A DNA stretch of 32,952 nucleotides from a virus: positions 1-32,952 of IMG/VR virus record IMGVR_UViG_3300032117_000101; one strand, given 5' to 3'. The first letter of the stretch is position 1. Each line of letters opens with the position of its first letter. Below, in pieces: positions 26,701-32,952 of this stretch. A model generated the notes under the pieces. That model saw only the letters and a program-made list of their open reading frames with translations, was not told the origin of the DNA and did no database searches. Position numbers and translations under genes: made by a program.

Positions 26701-28776
26701 ATGGCATACGACAGCGTTGCAGACTCCCAATCAGACGGCAGAATTGAAGAAGCCAAGCAGTTCTTACGGCTTTGCAACGATTCTGACAGCAATAATCGTG
26801 CTGAAGCCCTAGATGATGTGAGATTTGCTGCTGGCGATCAATGGCCTGTAGATGTGCAAAATAGCCGTGTTTTAGAAGCTAGACCTTGCCTAACAATTAA
26901 TAAGATTGACGCTTATATTCGTCAAATCTGCAATTCTCAACGTCAGCAACGCCCACGCATCAAAGTGCATGGGATGAATAATGAATCAGACGCTAAAGTC
27001 GCTGAAATCATTACAGGAATCTGCCGTCACATTGAAAATCAATCCGATGCTGATAATGCCTATGACCATGCTTTTGAGTATTGCGTCAAGATGGGCTGGG
27101 GATATTGGCGTGTCACAACCGATTATGTAAGGGATGACAGCTTTGACCAAGAAATCTATATTAAGCGCATTGAAAATCCTTTTTCAGTATATTTTGATCC
27201 TAATAGCATTGAGCCTGATGGTTCTGATGCTACAAAATGCCTTATCACCACTGTTATTCCCAAGTCTGAATTCCGCAAAATGTATCCAGACTCTGAGTTT
27301 GACCAAGGATTTAGCTCCAGGGGAACAGGAGATACGGAAAGCGAATGGGTTACGAAAGAAGATATACGCATAGCCGAGTATTTCTATACCGAGCAAGAAA
27401 AAACCAAGATTTATATGCTTTCTGATGGCACAACTGCTTATGCAGATGAGTTGCCACCTAAAGATTTGATGGAAGCAGCAGGCATTACAGTCATTGATAA
27501 GCGTGATACTTGGCGTAAAAAGATCAAGTGGTGCAAGCTCACCGCAATGGAAATCCTTGAAGAAGGCGAATGGGCTGGTAAATATATTCCTATTATTCCT
27601 GTTTATGGTCAAGAAGTACGAGTAGATGACAAGCACAAAAAGTTTGGCTTGGTACGCATGGCAAAAGATCCACAGCGTATGTACAACTACTGGTCAACAG
27701 CATTAACTGAGACTGTTGCGCTTGCTCCTAAAGCTAAATGGTTGCTTGCTGAAGGTCAAGACGAAGGCCACGAAAACGAATGGGCAATGGCTAATATTAA
27801 AGCTAAGCCTGTTTTGCGCTACAAGCAAACAGACATTGAGGGCAGACCAGCTCCTGCTCCTACAAGACTTCAGCCTGAACCGCCTCCTGCTGGCGTAATG
27901 ACTGCATTACAAGGCATGAATCAAGACTTACAAGCGGTTGTAGGTATTTTTGATCCTGCACAGCTACCGCAAGGTCAACAATCAGGCAAAGCCCTGCAAG
28001 GTCAGCAAATGCAAGCTGACATGACTAACTATCATTACTATGACAATTTAACTCGTTCTATCCGTCAAACAGGTCGTGTAATTCTTGATTTGATCCCTAA
28101 AATCTACGATAGAGAGCGTGTAATGCGTATCATCGGTGATGACGGCAAACCTGAGATGGTAACAATCAATCAGATGGGTCAAGACGAAAATGGCGTATCT
28201 AAAGTATTAAACGATGTAACAGTCGGCGAATACGATGTAGTGATGGAAACAGGCCCAGGATACAACTCTAAGCGTCAAGAAGCTGTCGATTCGATGGTTC
28301 AAATGCTGTCTGTTGATCCACAGTTAATGCAACAGGCTGGCGATTTGATTTTCCGTAACATGGACTTCCCAGGCGCAGACATTATCGCTGATCGTCTTGC
28401 TGCTGCCAATCCTATGGCGCAAATTGATGAAAAATCCCCTGTTCCCCCACAAGTTCAGATGCAGCTTAAGAACGCACAAGCAACTATTCAACAGCTTCAG
28501 CAACAAATCCAAGCTGAACAAATGGATAAGAAATATCGTGCAACTGTTCAAGAGCAAGTACAACAAGCTGAAACAGAGCGTGAGAAAATGCGCCTTGCTG
28601 TTAAGCGTGAAGATACGATGTCTAGAGTTGATACACAAGCTCACGACACAGTAATTAAGACTCAGACTCAACTAGAGGTAGAGCAATTAAAAGCGCAGTT
28701 AGCTTTAGTATTGGCACATATCAATCGCACAGATTTAAAAGAAGCTAACGCTGAAGCAGTCGAACGAGCAATTTAA
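26701..28776 (+). CDS. P22-like portal protein
   Basis: 691 residues, close to the 725 of P22 gp1. The start D-S-V-A-D-S-Q-S-D-G, then A-R-P-C-L-T-I-N-K-I-D-A-Y-I-R-Q-I-C-N-S-Q-R-Q-Q-R-P-type motif (near 61-82) and G-Y-W-R-V-T-T-D-Y-V are characteristic of the family. Residues 380-430 are Pro/Gln-rich and the last 110 residues are a Gln/Glu-rich coiled coil. Twelve copies form the DNA channel at one vertex and bind terminase and the gp4-like protein. Own promoter upstream. Confidence 0.9.
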   Translation: MAYDSVADSQSDGRIEEAKQFLRLCNDSDSNNRAEALDDVRFAAGDQWPVDVQNSRVLEARPCLTINKIDAYIRQICNSQRQQRPRIKVHGMNNESDAKVAEIITGICRHIENQSDADNAYDHAFEYCVKMGWGYWRVTTDYVRDDSFDQEIYIKRIENPFSVYFDPNSIEPDGSDATKCLITTVIPKSEFRKMYPDSEFDQGFSSRGTGDTESEWVTKEDIRIAEYFYTEQEKTKIYMLSDGTTAYADELPPKDLMEAAGITVIDKRDTWRKKIKWCKLTAMEILEEGEWAGKYIPIIPVYGQEVRVDDKHKKFGLVRMAKDPQRMYNYWSTALTETVALAPKAKWLLAEGQDEGHENEWAMANIKAKPVLRYKQTDIEGRPAPAPTRLQPEPPPAGVMTALQGMNQDLQAVVGIFDPAQLPQGQQSGKALQGQQMQADMTNYHYYDNLTRSIRQTGRVILDLIPKIYDRERVMRIIGDDGKPEMVTINQMGQDENGVSKVLNDVTVGEYDVVMETGPGYNSKRQEAVDSMVQMLSVDPQLMQQAGDLIFRNMDFPGADIIADRLAAANPMAQIDEKSPVPPQVQMQLKNAQATIQQLQQQIQAEQMDKKYRATVQEQVQQAETEREKMRLAVKREDTMSRVDTQAHDTVIKTQTQLEVEQLKAQLALVLAHINRTDLKEANAEAVERAI

Positions 28777-28807
28777 TGTTGTAAAAATACAACAAAAGTG
28801 ATATAAG
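28777..28807 (+). promoter_or_regulatory. Scaffold/coat promoter with perfect TGTTGTA palindrome
   Basis: TGTTGTA-AAAA-TACAACA (28777-28794) has perfect seven-base arms. TTGTAA (28779-28784) and TATAAG (28802-28807) are separated by 17 bases. The start would be near 28814, giving a leader of about 40 bases. This is the clearest example of the promoter/operator family and sits before the most highly expressed virion genes. Confidence 0.6.
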
Positions 28808-28818
28808 TAGTAAACCTA

Positions 28819-28834
28819 CCGATGGGTTCATCGG
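28819..28834 (+). other. Hairpin in the scaffold mRNA leader
   Basis: CCGATG (28819-28824), loop GGTT, CATCGG (28829-28834). Located at about +5 to +20 of the predicted transcript. A 5' hairpin could stabilise the mRNA. Confidence 0.45.
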
Positions 28835-28854
28835 GTTAATTCTTGGAGTTTTCC

Positions 28855-29775
28855 ATGTCAGAAGCAGAAGTAGTAAGAAGTGCAGATAACGTAGTAACAA
28901 GTGAAAATTTAGCTGAATGGACTGCTAATAAACTTGGTTTAGCTAGTGAAGAAGCCCCTGTTGCGGCTGAAGCTGTCGAGGAAACTCCAGATTCAGAGCC
29001 AGCAGTGCAGGCTGAAGCTCAGAGTGAATCAGAAGCAGAAGAAGAAGCTGAAGTAACAGACAAGCCTAAACAAAATCCCAAACTTGAAAAACGATTTTCT
29101 GAGCTTACAAAACGAGCCAAACAAGCTGAGGCAGAAAAGCAAGCATTAGAAGCACGTTTAAGAGATCTTGAGAGCAAACAACAGCCTGCTCCGCAAATCC
29201 AACAAGCTGATCCAGTAAGCGAAAAACCACAAGCATCGCAGTTTAATGACGCTTTTGAATACGCTGAAGCACTGGCTGAATGGAGCGCAGAAAAGGCGCT
29301 AGAACAGCGTGATTTACAAGAACAGCAACGCAGAATTCAAGAAGAACAAGCCAAAGTAATTAAATCTTGGTCTGAAAAACTTGAAAAAGCTAAAGCTGAT
29401 CTTCCTGACTTTGACGATATGGTAGCTTCTAGCACTGTACAAGTAGGCGATAGCTTGCGTGATGCAATTCTAGAATCAGATGTAGGCCCACAAATCCTAT
29501 ATCACCTAGCATCAGATACGGATTATGCTCAAAAAGTGGCAAATATGCCTGTTCATAAAGCTCTTAAAGAATTAGGGAAATTGGAAGTTCAATTTGAGCG
29601 TAAAGAAGCTCCTATTGAGAAAAGCGAACCTGTTGCTCGTAGTAAAGCCCCTGCTCCCATAAAGCCTTTGTCAAGCGCAAAGTCGGGTACAGACGTTCTA
29701 ATAGATGGCAATGGTGCTTTTCATGGAACGTATGCCCAATGGAAAGCAGCAAGACAAGCGAAGCGTATTCGCTAA
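28855..29775 (+). CDS. Scaffolding protein
   Basis: 306 residues from ATG 28855 with GGAG six bases upstream; an upstream TTG at 28843 is less likely. Highly charged: an acidic Ala/Glu-rich region (about 35-75), then a coiled coil (76-110) and another helix (130-180), ending in a basic A-A-R-Q-A-K-R-I-R. Basic C-terminal helix and location between portal and coat match P22 gp8, which directs coat assembly and then exits. Assignment rests on position and composition. Confidence 0.8.
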   Translation: MSEAEVVRSADNVVTSENLAEWTANKLGLASEEAPVAAEAVEETPDSEPAVQAEAQSESEAEEEAEVTDKPKQNPKLEKRFSELTKRAKQAEAEKQALEARLRDLESKQQPAPQIQQADPVSEKPQASQFNDAFEYAEALAEWSAEKALEQRDLQEQQRRIQEEQAKVIKSWSEKLEKAKADLPDFDDMVASSTVQVGDSLRDAILESDVGPQILYHLASDTDYAQKVANMPVHKALKELGKLEVQFERKEAPIEKSEPVARSKAPAPIKPLSSAKSGTDVLIDGNGAFHGTYAQWKAARQAKRIR

Positions 29776-29802
29776 TTTAACTAATTTAAAGGAAATATAA
29801 TC

Positions 29803-31041
29803 ATGGCAAATAATTTGCTAACTATTTCCAAGATCACTAACGAAGCATTGATGGTCTTGGAAAACGAATTAACATTTACAAGCGAAGTCGATAGGAATTA
29901 TGACGACCAATTTGCAATCGTGGGTGGTAAGATCGGTAACACAGTAAACGTTCGTAAACCAGGTCGTTTCATCGGTACAACTGGCCCAGCTTTGAACGTA
30001 GAAGATTTCAATGAAACTTCAGTTCCTGTAACATTGAGCACCCAGTTCCACGTTGACACCCAGTTCACAACCCAAGACTTAGCATTGTCTTTGGATATGT
30101 TCTCTGATCGTGTATTGAAGCCTGCTGTTGCTGCTATCGCCAACAAGATTGATCGTGATGGTACTTTGCAAGCTGCTAACAACACAGCGAACATCGTTGG
30201 TGTTGCTGGTACTCCTCCAACTGGTTTGATTACTTACCTGACCGCTGCCGCTTACCTTGATTCTGAAGGCGCACCTCGTGATGGTCGTCGTTCTTGCATC
30301 GTTGAGCCATTCACATCTGCAACTATCGTTGACAGCTTGAAAGGTCTTTTCGTACCACAAGAAGCTATTGGCGAACAATATCGTAAAGGCTTGATGGGTC
30401 GTGACTCTGCTGGTATGAACTGGAAAATGGATCAAAACATCGTTTCACATACTTTTGGCTCATTCTCTGGCTCTGCAACTGTATCTACTACTGCTGCTTC
30501 TGGTTTCTTGACAAGCGGTTGGGCTTCTTCTAGCACAATCACTTTGACATTGACTAACGGCGTTAGCTTGAACCAAGGCGATACATTCACAATCGCTGGT
30601 GTTTATGCAGTTAACCCACAGAATCGTCAAGCATACGGCTCAAACAAGCTACGCAACTTCGTTGTAAATCAAGCTGTTTCAGGTTCAGGCGGTACTATTT
30701 CTGTAAACGTATCCCCAGCGATCATCACTGCTGGTCAGTTCCAGAACGTAAGTATTCCAACTGTATCTACAACTGCTGCTGTTAGCTTCTTTAACCAGTC
30801 TGGTACTGTTTCCCCACAAAACATCATCATGCACCGCAATGCGTTTACTCTTGCAGTAGCCGACCTTGAGTTGCCAGAGGGTGTTCACTTTGCAGGTCGT
30901 GCAAGCGACAAGGAAATCGGTCTGTCTATGCGTGTAGTTCGTCAATACACCATTAACAACGACTCGATTCCTACTCGTTTAGACGTTCTGTATGGTTGGG
31001 CTAACTTGTATCCTGAACTCGCTTGCCGTGTTGCAGCTTAA
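29803..31041 (+). CDS. Major capsid (coat) protein, P22 gp5-like
   Basis: 412 residues, near the 430 of P22 gp5. N-V-R-K-P-G-R-F (48-55 region), then I-A-G-V-Y-A-V-N-P-Q-N-R-Q-A and the C-terminal M-R-V-V-R-Q-Y-T-I-N-N-D-S-I-P-T-R-L-D region (with Y-P-E-L-A-C-R) are typical of the family. Beta-rich residues about 220-320 correspond to an insertion domain. AAAGGAAATATAATC precedes the ATG. Its richer use of C-ending codons (for example GTT/ATC mixtures) than its neighbours fits high expression. Confidence 0.9.
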   Translation: MANNLLTISKITNEALMVLENELTFTSEVDRNYDDQFAIVGGKIGNTVNVRKPGRFIGTTGPALNVEDFNETSVPVTLSTQFHVDTQFTTQDLALSLDMFSDRVLKPAVAAIANKIDRDGTLQAANNTANIVGVAGTPPTGLITYLTAAAYLDSEGAPRDGRRSCIVEPFTSATIVDSLKGLFVPQEAIGEQYRKGLMGRDSAGMNWKMDQNIVSHTFGSFSGSATVSTTAASGFLTSGWASSSTITLTLTNGVSLNQGDTFTIAGVYAVNPQNRQAYGSNKLRNFVVNQAVSGSGGTISVNVSPAIITAGQFQNVSIPTVSTTAAVSFFNQSGTVSPQNIIMHRNAFTLAVADLELPEGVHFAGRASDKEIGLSMRVVRQYTINNDSIPTRLDVLYGWANLYPELACRVAA

Positions 31042-31068
31042 TTAACCGACAACTGAAAGGAAAACATA

Positions 31069-31479
31069 ATGTCTAATCCAGGCCCAGCATCGGTACAAAC
31101 GATTCACCCAACTAACCTAGCAACAGATCAAGCGATCCGTTTATTGGCTTATTACAAGCAAGTTCCGCTAAGTGCAACAGGTGATACAGTTTTACCAATT
31201 TTGAATACTTCACAGTATTCTGTATCAAACGTAATCTTGACTAACGCATCAGGTGCTGTATCTACTGCTGCTGCTGGTTTATTCCCAGCTCCAGCAGCTC
31301 AAGGTACTGCAATCGTAGCTAATGCCACTTTGACAGTAGCAACAGGTGCAGTAGTTCAAGAAACTGTGGCATCAACAGCTTTACAAACAACCCAAAACTT
31401 GTATTTCAACGTAGCTACTGCCCAATCAGGCGTAGCGGTTGACGTATATGTATATGGTTACGATTTCCCACAGTTTTAA
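31069..31479 (+). CDS. Virion-associated protein, possible head decoration
   Basis: 136 residues, rich in Ala, Thr and Val, probably beta-structured. The N-terminal part has H-P-T-N-L-A-T-D-Q-A-I-R-L-L-A-Y-Y, and the C-terminus ends V-D-V-Y-V-Y-G-Y-D-F. AAAGGAAAACATA-ATG supports strong translation. It follows the coat gene in the same transcript, before a strong terminator, so stoichiometric virion use is likely. I do not recognise its family specifically. Confidence 0.65.
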   Translation: MSNPGPASVQTIHPTNLATDQAIRLLAYYKQVPLSATGDTVLPILNTSQYSVSNVILTNASGAVSTAAAGLFPAPAAQGTAIVANATLTVATGAVVQETVASTALQTTQNLYFNVATAQSGVAVDVYVYGYDFPQF

Positions 31480-31500
31480 TAGTATGTAGTTTTAAGAAAG

Positions 31501-31526
31501 GCCACCCCTAAAAAGGTGGCTTTTTT
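31501..31526 (+). terminator. Rho-independent terminator after the coat transcript
   Basis: GCCACC (31501-31506), loop, GGTGGC (31515-31520), then six T. An A-rich upstream flank allows extension of the stem into the T-tract. It ends the scaffold-coat unit 21 bases after the stop at 31479. Confidence 0.9.
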
Positions 31527-31540
31527 CTTTTAAAATCTCG

Positions 31541-31564
31541 TATAATCGTTGTAGAATTACAACA
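31541..31564 (+). promoter_or_regulatory. Promoter candidate followed by an operator palindrome
   Basis: A consensus -10 TATAAT (31541-31546) directly abuts CGTTGTA-GAAT-TACAACA (31547-31564). The -35 is poor. Unlike the other sites, the palindrome lies over the transcription start. It would serve the small virion proteins and the tail-fibre operon crossing the window junction. Confidence 0.5.
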
Positions 31565-31586
31565 TACCCCTTTGCAAAGGAAAATC

Positions 31587-31913
31587 ATGTCACAACAAAC
31601 TACTTGCGCACGTGGAAATATTCTTTATAACTTCCTCGTCTACCCATCTTTAACCCCTGCTGCTGTTACAGGCACACAAGCAACTCAAACTTTTAGCATC
31701 CCAGGTCTAGCAATTAATGATTCTGTAAGCATTTCATTGCTTGGCGCACAAACTACTGGTGTTGGCATCGCTAATGCTTGGGTTTCTGCTGCTGGTGTAC
31801 TTAGCGTTCAATTTACAAACTCTACAGGTTCTTCAGCTACTCCTGCTGCTGGTACTTATGTTATTGCTTGTGATCGCTTAGAAGGCACAATTTTGCCTAC
31901 AAACGCTGCTTAA
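31587..31913 (+). CDS. Small beta-rich virion protein
   Basis: 108 residues from ATG 31587, preceded by AAAGGAAAATC; the frame's earlier start at 31572 lies before this site. Ala/Thr/Val-rich with A-R-G-N-I-L-Y-N-F-L-V-Y near the N-terminus and a V-S-A-A-G-V-L-S-V-Q-F-T-N core resembling phage proteins predicted to be virion-associated. The role is inferred from location and composition. Confidence 0.65.
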   Translation: MSQQTTCARGNILYNFLVYPSLTPAAVTGTQATQTFSIPGLAINDSVSISLLGAQTTGVGIANAWVSAAGVLSVQFTNSTGSSATPAAGTYVIACDRLEGTILPTNAA

Positions 31914-31923
31914 AGATTAAAAA

Positions 31924-32271
31924 ATGGCAAATACATCGGCTTATCGTGTAGTAGGGCCTACCACAGCGATTGCAGTCAGTTCGACTTCATCGACTGCGGT
32001 AACAATTACTCCTGCTGGAAACGATCAGGTTAACTATATTGGTCTGTTAAATACCAATGGTTTTCCTGTTGCCGTAACTATTGCTCCTAGTTCTGCTCCT
32101 GCGGCAGTATTGCCTGCTGCTGGGAACAGTTCTAGTAGCGTTATTTTGGGCGTATCAATGAGTACCCCTTATGTAATAGCTGCGCCTGTCAATTCTTATT
32201 CCATAACATCCATCTGTGGAAGCGGAAATTCTGGCACTATTTATGTAACACCGATGGCTGACCAAAATTAG
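31924..32271 (+). CDS. Small Ser/Ala-rich virion protein
   Basis: 115 residues, beta-rich, with A-Y-R-V-V-G-P-T-T-A-I-A-V near the N-terminus and I-Y-V-T-P-M-A near the end. Probably a decoration or tail-associated protein. The pattern G-P-T-x near the start and repeated S-x-x-V strands loosely recall the next gene product, suggesting old duplication. The start has no clear ribosome binding site. Confidence 0.6.
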   Translation: MANTSAYRVVGPTTAIAVSSTSSTAVTITPAGNDQVNYIGLLNTNGFPVAVTIAPSSAPAAVLPAAGNSSSSVILGVSMSTPYVIAAPVNSYSITSICGSGNSGTIYVTPMADQN

Positions 32272-32279
32272 GAATTTTT

Positions 32280-32609
32280 ATGGCATATGATAGCACTTTT
32301 ACCGCATTTGGCCCTACTTACGTTGTAAGTAATTCTGCTGTTCAAGTAACAACAACTAATAACGAATATCCAACTTCTTATCGAATTCGTAACTTGTTGT
32401 CCACTCCAGCTTATTTTGCATGGGCTCCTGCTGCTCCAAAAAATGCAGCAGTTACTCCAGTAGTCAACACTCCTGTTGCAGGAACTCCTGGCACAAATAC
32501 TATTGGAATGATGGCAAGCTCAGTAGAAACTTTTGTATTGCCACCTAATTGCTGGTTTATTGCAAGCACATCTAACGCATTTGAAGTGACTCCTGGCGAA
32601 GGAATGTAA
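32280..32609 (+). CDS. Small beta-rich virion protein
   Basis: 109 residues, with T-F-T-A-F-G-P-T-Y-V-V and Y-R-I-R-N-L-L-S-T-P-A-Y-F-A-W-A-P segments. AGGAATTTTT-ATG supports the start. It lies two bases from the tail-fibre start. Family-type evidence is limited to its composition and its similarity of layout to the preceding gene. Confidence 0.6.
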   Translation: MAYDSTFTAFGPTYVVSNSAVQVTTTNNEYPTSYRIRNLLSTPAYFAWAPAAPKNAAVTPVVNTPVAGTPGTNTIGMMASSVETFVLPPNCWFIASTSNAFEVTPGEGM

Positions 32610-32611
32610 TC

Positions 32612-32952
32612 ATGTTAAGAGCCGCATCAAGCGTAGGCAATCTATCAGGATTGCAATATCAAGGTACTTGGAACGCATCCACTAATACGCCCACCTTAAC
32701 TTCAAGCGTTGGTACTGCTGGTTATTACTATATTGTTAGTACGGCTGGAGCTACAACACTTAATGGTATTTCTACATGGAACGTAGGCGATTGGGTAATC
32801 TTTAGCAATACTGGAGTATGGCAACGTATTGCTGGTGGTCTGACAGGTAGCGTTAATATTGCTAATGATACTTCTGGTAACGTTAATTACAACTTAGTAT
32901 TAACTAATGCTAATAGTGGAACTGTTTCAACTTTTGATGTTGATTCTCCAAA
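32612..32952 (+). CDS. Tail fibre protein, N-terminal part (runs off the right end)
   Basis: 113 complete codons from ATG 32612 with AAGGAA upstream, open to the end. Residues 8-62 (Y-Q-G-T-W-N-A-S-T-N-T-P near 16-27, then Y-Y-Y-I-V-S, W-N-V-G-D-W-V-I-F) form a small carbohydrate-binding-like domain very common at fibre N-termini. A split AA at the end joined to T at base 1 gives Asn and leads into the open frame ending at 1036. The complete protein would have 458 residues. Confidence 0.75.
   Translation, partial: MLRAASSVGNLSGLQYQGTWNASTNTPTLTSSVGTAGYYYIVSTAGATTLNGISTWNVGDWVIFSNTGVWQRIAGGLTGSVNIANDTSGNVNYNLVLTNANSGTVSTFDVDSP

Noticed and set aside
27184-27636. 150-residue leftward frame inside the portal gene
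   Set aside because: Antisense shadow of a well-supported portal gene, with no ribosome binding site and a Cys/Phe-rich composition typical of reverse-frame reads.
28324-28671. Leu/Cys-rich leftward frame at the end of the portal gene
   Set aside because: Hydrophobicity comes from antisense reading of Gln/Glu/Lys-rich coiled-coil codons.
1-32952. tRNA genes
   Set aside because: No cloverleaf with a GTTCGA-type arm was found by eye; a covariance-model scan would be decisive.

Overview
The window reads as a nearly gap-free tailed-phage genome of 32,952 bases, AT-rich and densely packed, with most start and stop codons overlapping as ATGA or TAATG. The virion module is P22/podovirus type: terminase, portal, scaffold and coat, gp4-like and gp10-like head-completion proteins, ejection proteins and an injected transglycosylase. 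An Rz/Rz1 spanin pair implies a Gram-negative host. The small accessory families and AT-rich composition suggest an aquatic betaproteobacterium, but that is inference. I see no integrase, DNA polymerase or tRNA. The only regulator recognised is a small Cro/YdaS-like protein, so the lifestyle is unresolved.

The two ends fit together. A tail-fibre gene starts at 32612 and runs off the right end, and an open frame in the same phase enters at base 1 and stops at 1036. Joined, they give one 458-residue protein, so this is probably a circular or circularly permuted genome opened inside that gene.

Layout: (1) 1-13461, rightward: tail fibres, gp4- and gp10-like connector proteins, a GNAT acetyltransferase, ejection proteins, transglycosylase, collar-domain tail protein, holin-like proteins, spanins, endolysin. 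(2) 13458-18325, leftward: many tiny early genes, then a recombination cassette (PD-(D/E)XK exonuclease, Cys-rich protein, SSB-like protein, ERF annealing protein). The two parts flank a 380-base regulatory gap at 15819-16199. (3) 18451-21899, rightward: Cro-like regulator, DUF1376 replication protein, C5 cytosine methyltransferase with a second long open frame overprinted on it, Ref-like HNH nuclease. (4) 21971-23291, leftward: zinc metallopeptidase and metallophosphoesterase. (5) 23347-32952, rightward: VRR-NUC nuclease, GroES-like co-chaperonin, terminase, portal, scaffold, coat, and small virion proteins leading into the tail fibre.

Most notable: the methyltransferase gene is open in two frames over about 900 bases. 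Both frames have phage-like protein features, share one ribosome binding site, and the second frame stops exactly where the next gene begins. Second, an 18-base palindrome of the form TGTTGTA-N4-TACAACA recurs in front of transcription units, usually overlapping the -35 element, which suggests a phage-wide operator or promoter family. Third, the 15819-16199 gap holds paired operator-like dyads, a perfect palindrome and a three-way-junction RNA candidate.
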